DNA of 64,000 nt from positions 186,001-250,000 of the forward strand of contig NZ_BMND01000005.1 in the NCBI RefSeq assembly GCF_014646275.1, given 5' to 3'. The notes under the pieces are model-generated. The model did not search any database and was not told the origin of the DNA. It saw only the letters and a list, made by a program, of their open reading frames with translations. Shown one piece after another: positions 7,893 through 18,747 of the stretch; within the stretch, counting starts at the first letter, position 1, and each line of letters starts with the position of its first letter. The position numbers and the translations under genes are program-made. This DNA comes from Streptomyces kronopolitis (GTDB lineage Bacteria; Actinomycetota; Actinomycetes; Streptomycetales; Streptomycetaceae).

Positions 7893-8777
7893 ATGGTGAA
7901 GAACTCCACCGGGCAGGACGGGCCGGCGGACGGGTACGTGCCCTCGCAGCGGCGGATCGAGCGGGAGCGCTTCAAGCGGACCCGGACCCGGCGGGCAACC
8001 GCCGTCGCCGCGCTGAGCACCCTGGTCACCGGCGCCGTCCTGTTCCTCGTGATCACCCGCTCCCCCGGCTGGCCGCGCACCCGCGAGACCTTCTTCAGTG
8101 CCGCCTACGCGCGCAAGGCGCTGCCGGAGGTGCTGGACGGGCTGCTGCTGAATCTGCGGCTGCTGGTGGTGTGCGGGGCGGCGGTGCTGGTGCTGGGGCT
8201 GCTGCTGGCGGTGGCCCGGACGCTGCGCGGCCCGGTGTTCTTCCCGCTGCGCGCCCTGGCCACCGCGTACACCGACTTCTTCCGCGGGCTGCCGCTGATC
8301 ATCTGCCTGCTGATGGTGGTCTTCGGGGTGCCGGCGCTGCGGCTCCAGGGGGTGACCACCGACCCGGTGATGCTAGGCGGGGCCGCGCTGGTGCTCACGT
8401 ACGCGGCGTATGTGGCCGAGGTCTTCCGGGCGGGCATCGAGTCGGTGCACCCCTCGCAGCGGGCCGCGGCCCGGTCGCTGGGGCTGAGCAGCGGGCAGAC
8501 CCTGCGCTTCGTGGTGCTCCCGCAGGCGGTGCGGCGGGTGGTGCCGCCGCTGCTCAACGACCTGGTCTCGCTCCAGAAGGACACCGGCCTGGTCTCCATC
8601 GCGGGCGCGGTGGACGCGGTCTACGCGGCGCAGATCATCGCCGGCAAGGACTTCAACTTCACGCCATACGTCGTGGCCGGCCTGGTCTTCGTCGCGCTGA
8701 CCATCCCGATGACGCGCGGCACGGACTGGATCACCGCCCGCATGGACCGCAAGCGCGCCCAGGGAGGCCTGGTATGA
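7893..8777 (+). CDS. Amino-acid ABC transporter permease
   Basis: A 294-residue HisM/GlnP-type permease. A hydrophilic arginine-rich N-terminus precedes about five to six membrane segments. The EAA-type loop that contacts the ATPase reads GIESVHPSQRAAARSLGLS. The segment TDFFRGLPLIICLL is typical of the polar amino-acid subfamily. The ATG at 7893 follows GGAAGAG, and the gene lies 14 bases after the binding-protein stop. Only one permease is present, so it probably forms a homodimer. Its TGA overlaps the ATP-binding gene start in an ATGA junction. Confidence 0.93.
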   Translation: MVKNSTGQDGPADGYVPSQRRIERERFKRTRTRRATAVAALSTLVTGAVLFLVITRSPGWPRTRETFFSAAYARKALPEVLDGLLLNLRLLVVCGAAVLVLGLLLAVARTLRGPVFFPLRALATAYTDFFRGLPLIICLLMVVFGVPALRLQGVTTDPVMLGGAALVLTYAAYVAEVFRAGIESVHPSQRAAARSLGLSSGQTLRFVVLPQAVRRVVPPLLNDLVSLQKDTGLVSIAGAVDAVYAAQIIAGKDFNFTPYVVAGLVFVALTIPMTRGTDWITARMDRKRAQGGLV

Positions 8778-9586
8778 GCACCACCGACGACACCCCGCGG
8801 CCGGCCGACGGCACCGCCGTGCGGCCCGCGCCCGACGGCGGCCCGGTACTGCGGCTGGAGTCCGTGCGCAAGACGTACGGGCGGGGCACGGTCGTGCTGC
8901 GCGATGTGGACCTCGCGGTCCCCCCGCACACCGTGACCGCGCTGATCGGCGCCTCGGGGTCGGGCAAGTCCACGCTGCTGCGCTGCGCGAACCTGCTGGA
9001 GGAGATCGACGACGGCGCGATCTTCCTGGACGGCGCGGAGATCACCGATCCCCGGGCGGACGTGGACGCGGTGCGCCGCCGGATCGGGGTGGTCTTCCAG
9101 GCCTACAACCTCTTCCCGCACATGACCGTCCTGGACAACATCACGCTGGCGCCCCGCCGGGTGCACGGCGTGCCGCGCGCGGAGGCCGAGGCGCGGGCCC
9201 ACGAGCTGCTGGAGCGGCTCGGGCTCGGCGGGCGGGCCGGTGAGTACCCGGACCGGCTCAGCGGCGGGCAGCAGCAGCGGGTGGCGATCGTCCGCGCGCT
9301 GGCCGGGCGGCCGCGGCTACTCCTGCTGGACGAGATCACCGCGGCGCTCGACCCGGAGCTGGTCGGCGAGGTACTCGGCGTGGTCCGCGATCTGAAGGAG
9401 GAGGGCATGACGATGGTCATCGCCACCCACGAGATGGGCTTCGCGCGGGAGGTCGCCGACCAGGTCTGCTTCCTGGACGGCGGGGTGGTGGTCGAACGCG
9501 GCACGCCCGAGGAGGTCTTCGGGGAGCCGCGGCAGGACCGCACCCGGCAGTTCCTGCGGCGGATCATCCAGGCGGGACGGCTGTGA
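8774..9586 (+). CDS. Amino-acid ABC transporter ATP-binding protein
   Basis: A 270-residue GlnQ/HisP-type ATPase that powers the importer encoded by the two preceding genes. Walker A is GASGSGKST (59-67), the signature is LSGGQQQR (162-169), and Walker B is LLLLDE with the catalytic E187, followed by ITAALD in place of the more usual PTSALD. The H-loop lies in IATHEMGF. The first 25 residues are a non-conserved proline-rich extension. The start codon overlaps the permease stop, which implies coupled translation. The gene converges with the GNAT gene 21 bases downstream. Confidence 0.95.
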   Translation: MSTTDDTPRPADGTAVRPAPDGGPVLRLESVRKTYGRGTVVLRDVDLAVPPHTVTALIGASGSGKSTLLRCANLLEEIDDGAIFLDGAEITDPRADVDAVRRRIGVVFQAYNLFPHMTVLDNITLAPRRVHGVPRAEAEARAHELLERLGLGGRAGEYPDRLSGGQQQRVAIVRALAGRPRLLLLDEITAALDPELVGEVLGVVRDLKEEGMTMVIATHEMGFAREVADQVCFLDGGVVVERGTPEEVFGEPRQDRTRQFLRRIIQAGRL

Positions 9587-9607
9587 GCGCCGGGCCGCCC
9601 GCACCCC

Positions 9608-10141
9608 CTAGTCGAGCGGCTTGAGCAGCAGCTCGAAGGCCAGGTCGGGGCGCTGCGGGATGCCGAAGCGCTCGTCGCCGTACGGGAACGGGGTGAGCTC
9701 GCCGGTGCGCCGGTAGCCGCGGCGCTCGTACCAGGCGATCAGCTCGTCGCGCTGGCGGATGACCGTCATCCGCATCTCCCGGGCGCCCCAGGTCTCCCGG
9801 GCGGTCCGCTCGGCCTCCGCGATGATCACCTTGCCGAGCCCGCCGCCCTGCAGCTCCGGGCGCACCGCGAACATCCCGAAGTAGGCGTGGTCCCCGCGGT
9901 GTTCGAGCTGGCAGCAGGCGATCAGCACGCCGTCCCGCTCGGCGATCAGCAGCCGGCTCGCCTCGTGGTGCACCACGGCCCGCACGCCCTCCGGGTCGGT
10001 GCGCTGGCCCTCCAGCAGATCCGCCTCCGTAGTCCAGCCGGCCCGGCTCGTGTCGCCGCGGTACGCCGACTCGATGAGCTCGACGAGCCCGGGGACGTCG
10101 GTGTCGAGGGCGGTACGGAAGGTCAGCTCGCTGGTGGGCAT
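9608..10141 (-). CDS. GNAT family N-acetyltransferase
   Basis: A 177-residue single-domain GNAT protein that transfers an acetyl group from acetyl-CoA to an amine. The acetyl-CoA-binding block is MFAVRPELQGGGLGKVIIAEAE, in which QGGGLGK fits the Q/RxxGxG/A motif. The last part, WYERRGYRRTGE, is the usual strand-turn near the end of the fold. The ATG at 10141 gives the expected N-terminus (FRTALDTDVPGLVELI), although upstream in-frame codons exist. The substrate is unknown. It is transcribed away from a VOC gene, and the 139-base gap between them contains an imperfect inverted repeat. Confidence 0.88.
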   Translation of the reverse strand: MPTSELTFRTALDTDVPGLVELIESAYRGDTSRAGWTTEADLLEGQRTDPEGVRAVVHHEASRLLIAERDGVLIACCQLEHRGDHAYFGMFAVRPELQGGGLGKVIIAEAERTARETWGAREMRMTVIRQRDELIAWYERRGYRRTGELTPFPYGDERFGIPQRPDLAFELLLKPLD

Positions 10142-10188
10142 GGTGCGCGGAGTCCTCTCGGGGCGGACGAATGGCTGCATGGAGGCTA

Positions 10189-10210
10189 ACAAGAGGTATG
10201 CGTCCCTTGT
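10189..10210. promoter_or_regulatory. Imperfect inverted repeat between GNAT and VOC genes
   Basis: ACAAGAG (10189-10195) and CCCTTGT (10204-10210) form arms with one mismatch around an 8-base centre. The site is placed between two divergent genes, where an operator would be expected. Weak evidence. Confidence 0.3.
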
Positions 10211-10280
10211 CAGGGCCTTTCGCCAGGGACCTGCGGCGATGTGGACGCCGGCGCGTGGCCGCAGGCCGTAGGGTCCGGGC

Positions 10281-10667
10281 ATGGTGCATGTACTGAGCAG
10301 CCGGGTGCTGTTGCGTCCTTCGGACCCCGAGCGGTCGCGGGCGTTCTACGGCGGGGCGCTGGGGCTGGAGATCTACCGGGAGTTCGGTACGGGGCCCGAG
10401 CGCGGCACGGTGTACTTCCTGGGCGGCGGCTTCCTGGAGGTCTCCGGCCGCGCGGCGGATCCGGCCACGGACACCCTCCAGCTGTGGCTCCAGGTGGCGG
10501 ACGTGGCCGCCGCGCACGAGGAACTGCGGGCGCAGGGCGTCCAGGTGCTGCGGCCGCCCGTGCGGGAGCCCTGGGGCCTGATCGAGATGTGGATCGCCGA
10601 CCCGGACGGCCACCTGATCGTCCTGACGCAGGTCCCGGCGGACCATCCGCTGCGATACCGCCCGTAG
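10281..10667 (+). CDS. VOC family (glyoxalase-like) protein
   Basis: A 128-residue protein with the two beta-alpha-beta-beta-beta units of the vicinal-oxygen-chelate fold. Characteristic parts are SDPERSRAFYGGALGLEIYREF near the start and EPWGLIEMWIADPDGHLIVLTQ near the end. Family members include glyoxalases, dioxygenases and antibiotic-binding proteins. The conserved E in LIEMWIADPDG could be a metal ligand, but the role cannot be narrowed further. The gene faces the GNAT gene across a short promoter region and converges with the DUF1801 gene. Confidence 0.85.
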   Translation: MVHVLSSRVLLRPSDPERSRAFYGGALGLEIYREFGTGPERGTVYFLGGGFLEVSGRAADPATDTLQLWLQVADVAAAHEELRAQGVQVLRPPVREPWGLIEMWIADPDGHLIVLTQVPADHPLRYRP

Positions 10668-10684
10668 GGACGCGGCGTGCGGTT

Positions 10685-10712
10685 GGCCCCGGGTCGGCGC
10701 CGCCCCGGGGCC
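10685..10712. terminator. GC-rich hairpin between convergent genes
   Basis: GGCCCCGG (10685-10692) pairs with CCGGGGCC (10705-10712) around a 12-base loop. It lies in the 46-base gap between the convergent VOC and DUF1801 genes and probably terminates both transcripts. There is no T-tract, which is common for Streptomyces terminators. Confidence 0.55.
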
Positions 10713-10713
10713 G

Positions 10714-11079
10714 TCAGCAGACCGTGCCCGTACCGGCCGCCGTGGCCCGCAGCAGGTCCCTGACCAGGTCGAAGTCGACGCGGTCCGGCTGCCGGAACCG
10801 CAGGCAGCCCTTGCCCATGTCCTGCCCGGCCAGCCGCTCCGCGAACGCCTCGCGGACGTCACTGCGCAGGAGGTAGAAGGAGAGATACCGCTGCTGGCTC
10901 GCGAAGGCGATCTCGGTGACGCCGTCCCGCTGGTAGGCGGGCATCCCGTAGGCCATGACCTCGTCGAAGCCGGTCAGCTCGGCGCGGCACGACCGCCGCA
11001 GCCGGACCAGGGCCTCCCGGCGGTCCTCCGGCACCCCGGCCAGATAGCCGTCCACGTCCGCCGCCTCGCTCCGCACCAT
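10714..11079 (-). CDS. DUF1801 (YdhG-like) protein
   Basis: A 121-residue protein of the DUF1801/YdhG fold. Recognisable segments are DVDGYLAGVPEDRREALVRL, the central FDEVMAYGMPAYQRDG and the C-terminal GKGCLRFRQPDRVDFDLVRDLL, which match the family well. Some members are described as iron chaperone-like and others are simply of unknown function. No catalytic residues can be proposed. The ATG at 11079 matches the usual length. No neighbour suggests a pathway. Confidence 0.8.
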   Translation of the reverse strand: MVRSEAADVDGYLAGVPEDRREALVRLRRSCRAELTGFDEVMAYGMPAYQRDGVTEIAFASQQRYLSFYLLRSDVREAFAERLAGQDMGKGCLRFRQPDRVDFDLVRDLLRATAAGTGTVC

Positions 11080-11278
11080 GCGCCCGAGGGTAGGCCGGGC
11101 CCGCTCGGCGTGCTTTCCCCACGCCGCCCGCGGCGACATCCCGCGGCCCCGGGCGCCCGGGGCCCGGACCGCCTGCCCCGGCGCCCGCGCTCCCCCCGTG
11201 CGTCCGTGCGCTCCCGTGTGCGGGCCGCCGGACGGGAAGCCTGCCCCCGTCGCGTACGGGTGCGAGGGGAGGTGCTCG

Positions 11279-11878
11279 GTGCACGGACCGGCGTGGGTCG
11301 GCTGGCTGCTGGTGCTGCTGTGTGCCGCTGCCGGTGCGTACTGCCTGGTGCGCGCGCATACCGGCCCGCCGGCGGAGCGGGATGCCGCGCGCGGTGAGGG
11401 GCTGATGGCGCTGGGGATGGCGGCGATGGCCTGTCCGGCGTCCGCCGCGGCGTCCGCGGCGTGGTCGCCGTGGCTGTTCACCGTGGTGTTCGGGACGGCC
11501 GGGCTGTGGGCGCTGGCGCGGCGGCATCTGCATCACGCGGTGGGCGCGGGGGCCATGGTGTACATGGCGCTCACGATGGTGCTGCCCCCGGAGTGGTGGG
11601 GCGTTTCCGGGCCCCCGGAACGGATGGGTCATATGGCCGGGACGGTCCCGATGGGGCATTCGGCACCGGGCGGAGTGCCGCTGCTGACCGGGCTGTTGCT
11701 CGCGTACTTCACGGTGTACGTGATCGCCGCGGGGGTCCGGCTGGTGCCGGCGGCGGAAACGGTCGCGAGGACCGCGGCGGCGGGCGGGCCTGCGGCGCCG
11801 GCCGGGCCGCCCGGGGTGCTGCGGGCCTGCCGGGTCGCGATGGGGATCGGCATGCTGGCGATGCTGCTGGCGCTGTGA
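11279..11878 (+). CDS. DUF5134 family membrane protein
   Basis: This 199-residue integral membrane protein has about five to six hydrophobic segments and resembles the actinobacterial DUF5134 family. Between membrane segments it carries a His/Met-rich loop with MGHMAGTVPMGHS, and a HLHHAVGAGAMVYMAL segment comes just before; both could bind a metal such as copper, but that is inference. The GTG at 11279 has GAGGGGAGG seven bases upstream. An M56 peptidase gene follows after 138 bases on the same strand, an association that I recall as common in Streptomyces. Function unknown. Confidence 0.75.
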   Translation: MHGPAWVGWLLVLLCAAAGAYCLVRAHTGPPAERDAARGEGLMALGMAAMACPASAAASAAWSPWLFTVVFGTAGLWALARRHLHHAVGAGAMVYMALTMVLPPEWWGVSGPPERMGHMAGTVPMGHSAPGGVPLLTGLLLAYFTVYVIAAGVRLVPAAETVARTAAAGGPAAPAGPPGVLRACRVAMGIGMLAMLLAL

Positions 11879-12016
11879 GCTGCGGCGATGCCCGGTCGCA
11901 CGGTGGTGCGCCGCCGGCGCGCGAGGCTGCGGCGCACGCCCGTTGCCCGGGTGGCATACGTCACTTCCAGCCCCTGCCCGTACCAACGGGTAGAGGCCCA
12001 CTCATAGGCTGACGCC

Positions 12017-12952
12017 ATGATGGTCCCCCTCGCGCTGATGATTCTCGGCGTGCTGGCCGCGGCAATGGCGCCGCGGCTGATGGCCCGTTCCGACTGGCCC
12101 GACCGCGAGCCGGTGCTCGCCCTGTGGGTGTGGCAGTGCGTGGTCGCCGGTGTCCTGCTGTGCTGTGTGCTCGCGATGTCGCTGAGCGCGGCCGCCGCCT
12201 GGGAGGCCGTCCGCGGCCCGGTGTTCGGATTCGCCCCGCGGGTGGTCGTCGAGGCGTACGCGCTCCAGGGCCACGGGCCGTGGGCGGGCGTACTGGCCGT
12301 TCTGTTGGCGGGCGGCGGCGCCTGGACCGCCGTGACGCTGACCCGTGAGGTGCGGGCGGCACGTGCCCGCCGCCGGCAGCGCCGCGCCGAACTCCTGCGC
12401 CGTGCGCCGCTGCTGCCCGGGGAGGAGCCCGCCGGGGAGCGCCTGGTCGTCCTGGAGGGCGACCGCCCGGAGGCCTGGTGGTTGCAGCACTCCTCGCCCC
12501 AACTGGTCATCACCACCTCGGCGTTGCGGCGGCTGAAGGGCCGTCAGCTCGATGCGCTGATCGCTCACGAGCAGGGCCACGCGCGGGCCCGGCACGACCT
12601 CCTGCTGCACTGCGCGGCGGCACTGGCCGTCGGGTTCCCGCAGATCCCGGTGTTCGCCGCGTTCCGCGATCAGGTGCACCGGCTGGTCGAGCTGGCCGCC
12701 GACGATGTGGCCTCGCGCCGCTTCGGCCGGCTGACGATCGCCCTGGCGCTGGTCGAGCTGAACGAGGACCGCGGGGTGTTCGGCCCCTGCCCGTCCCAAC
12801 TGGCCCAGGTGCCGCAGCGGGTGGACCGGCTGCTGTCCCCCGCGCCCCGTTTCACCCCCGGCCGGCGGCTGCGGATGACGGCGGTGGCCGCGCTGGTGCC
12901 GGCGGTGCCGCTGCTGGTGACCTTCATTCCCGGACTGCGCGCACTGACGTAG
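12017..12952 (+). CDS. M56 family (BlaR1-like) membrane metallopeptidase
   Basis: A 311-residue membrane protease of the M56 family. Several hydrophobic segments flank the zinc motif HEQGH (H184, E185, H188), with the third ligand probably E225 in LVELAADD. The C-terminal sensor domain of BlaR1 is missing, as in most Streptomyces homologues. The cleaved target of such proteins is often a BlaI/MecI repressor, but no such gene is adjacent here. TAGGCT at 12004-12009 lies 8 bases before the ATG, so the transcript may be leaderless. It follows a DUF5134 gene and precedes a PAP2 phosphatase. Confidence 0.88.
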   Translation: MMVPLALMILGVLAAAMAPRLMARSDWPDREPVLALWVWQCVVAGVLLCCVLAMSLSAAAAWEAVRGPVFGFAPRVVVEAYALQGHGPWAGVLAVLLAGGGAWTAVTLTREVRAARARRRQRRAELLRRAPLLPGEEPAGERLVVLEGDRPEAWWLQHSSPQLVITTSALRRLKGRQLDALIAHEQGHARARHDLLLHCAAALAVGFPQIPVFAAFRDQVHRLVELAADDVASRRFGRLTIALALVELNEDRGVFGPCPSQLAQVPQRVDRLLSPAPRFTPGRRLRMTAVAALVPAVPLLVTFIPGLRALT

Positions 12953-12993
12953 CCGGCTCGCCTCCGATAGCCCCTAGGGGCGAGGATCGCCCC

Positions 12994-13743
12994 ATGCCCA
13001 CCACGCCGCATCCCGCCGCCCGGACCTCCGCCGTGGACGCCGCACGCCGCCCCGCACCGGCCCCGCCGCGCACCGGCGCCCTCGCCCTGCTGTGCGGCAC
13101 CCTCCTCGGCTTCTTCGGCCTGCTGCTCACCCTCGTCGTGCTGCGCTGGGGCCCGCTGCTCTCCCTGGACACGGCCCTGGCGCAGCGGCTGCACCGCACT
13201 GCCGTCACCGCGCCCGCCTGGACCCACCGCAACCGGGTGCTCAGCGACTGGGTGTGGGACCCGTGGACGATGCGGGCCCTGCTGGCGGTCGCGGTCGGCC
13301 TGCTGCTGCGGCGCGGGGAGCGGCTGCTCGCCGTCTGGGTGGCGGCCACCGCGCTGCTGGGAACCGGCCTGCAGCAGGCGGTCAAGGCACTGGTCGGCCG
13401 GGCGCGCCCGGTCTGGCCTGACCCGGTGGACTCCGCGAGCTTCGCCGCGTTCCCCTCGGGGCACGCGCTGAGCGCCATGGTCGCGGGCGCCCTGATTCTG
13501 TGGCTGCTGCGGCTGCGAGGCATCCCGGCGCGGTGGCGGTGGGCGGCCGGGGCGGTGGTCGCGGTCTCGGTCGTCGGCGTCGGCTTCACCCGGGTGTTCC
13601 TGGGGGTGCACTGGCCGTCGGACGTCGTCGGGGGCTGGCTGCTGGGCGGCGCGCTGGTGGCGGGGTCGGTGGCGGCGTACCACGCGTACGGGGCGACAGG
13701 AGTTCGACCCGGCGGCGCGCAGCGGACAGGATGGCGGTCATGA
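12994..13743 (+). CDS. PAP2 family membrane phosphatase
   Basis: A 249-residue multi-pass phosphatase of the PAP2 type, which removes phosphate from lipid phosphates such as phosphatidate or undecaprenyl diphosphate. The three catalytic motifs are all present: KALVGRARP, FPSGH, and TRVFLGVHWPSD, with the essential second and third histidine/arginine positions intact. About six membrane segments are visible. The stop overlaps the downstream HAD hydrolase start in an ATGA junction, so two phosphatase-type proteins are co-translated. The start at 12994 is the first good ATG after the M56 gene. Confidence 0.92.
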   Translation: MPTTPHPAARTSAVDAARRPAPAPPRTGALALLCGTLLGFFGLLLTLVVLRWGPLLSLDTALAQRLHRTAVTAPAWTHRNRVLSDWVWDPWTMRALLAVAVGLLLRRGERLLAVWVAATALLGTGLQQAVKALVGRARPVWPDPVDSASFAAFPSGHALSAMVAGALILWLLRLRGIPARWRWAAGAVVAVSVVGVGFTRVFLGVHWPSDVVGGWLLGGALVAGSVAAYHAYGATGVRPGGAQRTGWRS

Positions 13744-14444
13744 CGACGATCGAGGGTGTGCTTTTCGACTTCTCCGGGACGCTGCTGCACATCGAGCCCG
13801 CCGAGCGGTGGCTGCGCGCGGCGCTGGCGGCGGGCGGCACGGACATGGCCGACGACGAGATCGTGCGGCGGGCGGCCGCGCTGGAGCGGGCCGGCGCGCT
13901 GCCCGGCGGCGCCCCGCCCGCCGAACTCCCGGACGCGCTGGCCGGCGAGTGGGAGATCCGCGACCGCGACGCCCGCCGCCACCGTGCGGTGTACACCGGC
14001 CTGGCCCGCCAAGTACCGCTGCCCGCACCGGAGTTGTACGACCTGCTCTATGACCGCCACCGGACCGCGGACGCCTGGCAGCCCTATCCCGACGCCGCCG
14101 AGGTGTTGGCGGAGCTGCACCGGCGCGGCATCCGGATCGGCGTCCTGAGCAACATCGGCTGGGACCTGCGGCCGGTGCTGCGCGCCCACGGCCTGGAGCG
14201 CTATGTCGACACCTGCGTGCTGTCCTACGAGCACGGCCTCCAGAAGCCCGATCCGCAGCTCTTCGCCGTCGCCTGCCGGGAGTTGGGGCTCGCGCCGTCC
14301 GCCGTTCTGATGGTGGGCGACGACCGCACGGCGGACGGCGGCGCCACGGCCCTGGGCTGCGCCTTCCTGCCGGTGGACCCGCTGCCCGCGGACGGCCGCC
14401 CGGACGGTCTGCGGCCGGTGCTGGACCTGGTGGGCCGAGGGTAG
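13740..14444 (+). CDS. HAD family hydrolase with DxS nucleophile motif
   Basis: A 234-residue subfamily-I HAD hydrolase. Motif I is FDFSGTL (D10, S12), where most phosphatases have DxDGT. The general acid/base aspartate is therefore a serine, which may lower or change the activity. Motif II is VLSNIG, motif III is the lysine in QKPDP, and motif IV is GDDRTADGGA. The ATG at 13740 overlaps the PAP2 stop; an ATG nine bases earlier is an alternative. Coupling to a lipid phosphatase hints at a shared phosphoester pathway, but the substrate is unknown. Confidence 0.85.
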   Translation: MTTIEGVLFDFSGTLLHIEPAERWLRAALAAGGTDMADDEIVRRAAALERAGALPGGAPPAELPDALAGEWEIRDRDARRHRAVYTGLARQVPLPAPELYDLLYDRHRTADAWQPYPDAAEVLAELHRRGIRIGVLSNIGWDLRPVLRAHGLERYVDTCVLSYEHGLQKPDPQLFAVACRELGLAPSAVLMVGDDRTADGGATALGCAFLPVDPLPADGRPDGLRPVLDLVGRG

Positions 14445-14514
14445 GTACGGCGGGTCCGGTCCGCCGTGCGCCGGGCCCCCGCCGGTAACAAAAACCACCC
14501 CGGGTAACGGAAAA

Positions 14515-14545
14515 CCGCCCCGGCCGGGGGTACCGGCCGGGGCGG
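14515..14545 (-). terminator. Terminator of icd
   Basis: A perfect 13-bp inverted repeat (14515-14527 and 14533-14545) around a 5-base loop. On the minus strand it is followed by TTTT (complement of 14511-14514). It starts 20 bases after the icd stop. This is one of the more canonical intrinsic terminators in the window and may also stop the convergent HAD transcript. Confidence 0.8.
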
Positions 14546-14564
14546 AAGGGCTTTCCCGCGAGGG

Positions 14565-17039
<2,475 letters not shown>

Positions 17040-17046
17040 CTAGGGG

Positions 17047-17607
17047 TCAGCCCACCTTCTTCCACTGCTTGCAGCCGTTGGTCTCGAACGTCTCCCCCTT
17101 GTTGACCGTGACACGGGAGGGCCCCTCGGGGGTGCCGTTGGCGATGATGCTGCCCACCTCGCCGCTGGAGTCCTTGGCGCGCGCCCAGTAGCACAGGGGT
17201 ATGTCGGAGGCGGTGGGGCCGGCGGTCTTGTACGTGCCGGCCGCGATGTCCTCCCCCACCAGATAGCTGCCCTGGCCGACCGCGGTCTCGGGCCCCTCGG
17301 CGGGCGCCTTCTCGGCGGGCGCCTTCTCGGCGGGCGCGGCCGCCTTCCCCGGCTTGTCCGCCGAGGCCGGGACCGGCTTGGCGGTGTAGGTGACCGTCAC
17401 CGTCGGGGCGGGCTTCGCCTCGGCCTTCTTGCCGTCGGCCCCGCCGCCGCCGACGGCCGCGCCGAGTCCGAAGACGGTGCAGGCGCACACCGCCCCCACG
17501 GTGATCTTGAGCCCGGTGCGCTTCTTCCGCGGCGGCTGCGCGACCGGCGGCATGACGAAGGGGTACGGCTGCTGACCGAACGCCGGCTGCTGTTGTGAGT
17601 GCGACAT
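17047..17607 (-). CDS. Membrane-anchored hypothetical protein with secreted C-terminal domain
   Basis: A 186-residue protein with a short Gln/Pro-rich cytoplasmic start, a basic RKKRTG stop-transfer, one membrane helix (about residues 33-52) and an external part. A Lys/Ala/Pro linker carries a short tandem repeat (AEKAPAEKAPAE). The C-terminal domain, with GSYLVGEDIAAGTYKTAG, CYWARAKDSSG and ETNGCKQW, belongs to a small actinobacterial extracellular domain also found in phage-associated proteins. Its two cysteines probably pair. The function is unknown. The ATG at 17607 has GGGGGATT upstream. It is monocistronic, with a terminator close behind. Confidence 0.75.
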   Translation of the reverse strand: MSHSQQQPAFGQQPYPFVMPPVAQPPRKKRTGLKITVGAVCACTVFGLGAAVGGGGADGKKAEAKPAPTVTVTYTAKPVPASADKPGKAAAPAEKAPAEKAPAEGPETAVGQGSYLVGEDIAAGTYKTAGPTASDIPLCYWARAKDSSGEVGSIIANGTPEGPSRVTVNKGETFETNGCKQWKKVG

Positions 17608-17992
17608 GACCAATCCCCCAGCATCTGTGATGGTGTGGTGAAGACCGCCTAATGCCGTTGAAGGTTGTACGGAATCTCCGGACGGCGGTCGTCGAGCCGT
17701 CGGGGCGCGCCCCCTGCCGCGGCGGAACGGAGAGTTCCGGCGCCCCGGGGCCCTGCCGAGGGCGCCCCTTCCCCTCCCGCGGGACGCCGCAGCGCGCCGT
17801 GGAACGCCGCAGCACGACACGGAATCACGCACCGCCGGAAAAATTTCACCGCCCGGCCAATCCGCCGCGGGACCCGCGCCGAATACAGGTCATGAGCCCG
17901 GGCCGGACGACACGCGACCGCGTCGAGCCGACCGCACCCGGCCCCATGCACCGCATGACCACCACAGCATCCACACCACCTCTGGAGAACCC
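17608..17992. other. 385-bp divergent promoter region
   Basis: No gene is visible between the leftward membrane-protein gene and the rightward fasciclin gene. The stretch must carry both promoters. I see no strong inverted repeat or recognisable riboswitch in it. Confidence 0.5.
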
Positions 17993-18652
17993 GTGAGCAC
18001 CCTGCGTTTCCGTCGTGCCGCCCTCGCCGTGACCGCCGCGGCGGTCCTGCCGCTCGCGCTGTCCGCCTGCTCGAACGACATGGACGGCAAGGACAAGGAC
18101 AAGGCGTCCGACAAGGCCTCGTCGTCCGAGGCGAAGCCGTCGAAGGACAGCGCCGGCGGCGGCATGGACGCCATGGCCAAGCCGTTCGGCCCGGCCTGTG
18201 CCACGGTGCCCAAGGGCGGCAAGGGCAGCTTCGACGGCATGGCCAAGGACCCGGTCGCCACTGCCGCCTCGCACAACCCGGCGCTGTCGACGCTCGTGAC
18301 GGCGGTGAAGAAGGCGGGTCTGGTGGACACCCTCAACGGTGCCAAGGACATCACGGTGTTCGCGCCGACCAACGACGCCTTCGGCAAGATTCCGAAGGCC
18401 CAGCTGGACAAGGTCCTCGCCGACAAGACGATGCTGACCAAGATCCTCACCGGGCATGTGGTGGGCGAGAAGATCTCGCCGGACAAGCTGGCCGACGGCT
18501 CGTTCGACACCCTGGCGAAGAACAAGCTCACCACGTCCGGCTCCGGCGAGTCCTACATGGTCGACGGCTCCGCCAACGTCGTGTGCGGCAACGTCCAGAC
18601 CGCCAACGCCACCGTCCACATCATCGACACGGTGCTGCTGCCCAAGAAGTGA
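17993..18652 (+). CDS. Fasciclin-domain lipoprotein
   Basis: A 219-residue secreted lipoprotein with one fasciclin (FAS1) domain. The signal peptide ends in a lipobox LSAC at about residue 23, followed by a Lys/Asp/Ser-rich linker. The FAS1 core shows NPALSTLVTAVKKAGLVDTL, ITVFAPTNDAF and the C-terminal VHIIDTVLLP. FAS1 domains mediate adhesion or ligand binding outside the cell. The GTG at 17993 has TCTGGAG upstream. Single fasciclin lipoproteins of this size are common in Streptomyces and related to the mycobacterial MPT70/83 proteins. The ligand is not known. Confidence 0.92.
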   Translation: MSTLRFRRAALAVTAAAVLPLALSACSNDMDGKDKDKASDKASSSEAKPSKDSAGGGMDAMAKPFGPACATVPKGGKGSFDGMAKDPVATAASHNPALSTLVTAVKKAGLVDTLNGAKDITVFAPTNDAFGKIPKAQLDKVLADKTMLTKILTGHVVGEKISPDKLADGSFDTLAKNKLTTSGSGESYMVDGSANVVCGNVQTANATVHIIDTVLLPKK

Positions 18653-18678
18653 GCGGTATACGGGGCGGCATACGCGAT

Positions 18679-18720
18679 GGCCCCGTCCCGGCCCGGCGTG
18701 AACCGGGACGGGACGGGGCC
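18679..18720. terminator. Terminator between fasciclin and amidohydrolase genes
   Basis: Perfect 11-bp arms GGCCCCGTCCC and complement (18679-18689, 18710-18720) enclose a 20-base loop that itself contains a partial repeat. It lies between convergent genes, 26 bases from the fasciclin stop. Confidence 0.7.
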
Positions 18721-18747
18721 ACCTCGTGACATGCGCCGGGGCGGCCC

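Noticed and set aside
12970..12981. GCCCCTAGGGGC palindrome, with a near-copy at 17036-17047
   Set aside because: The second copy overlaps a stop codon and a gene end, and short CTAG-centred GC palindromes are expected by chance; no consistent regulatory position.
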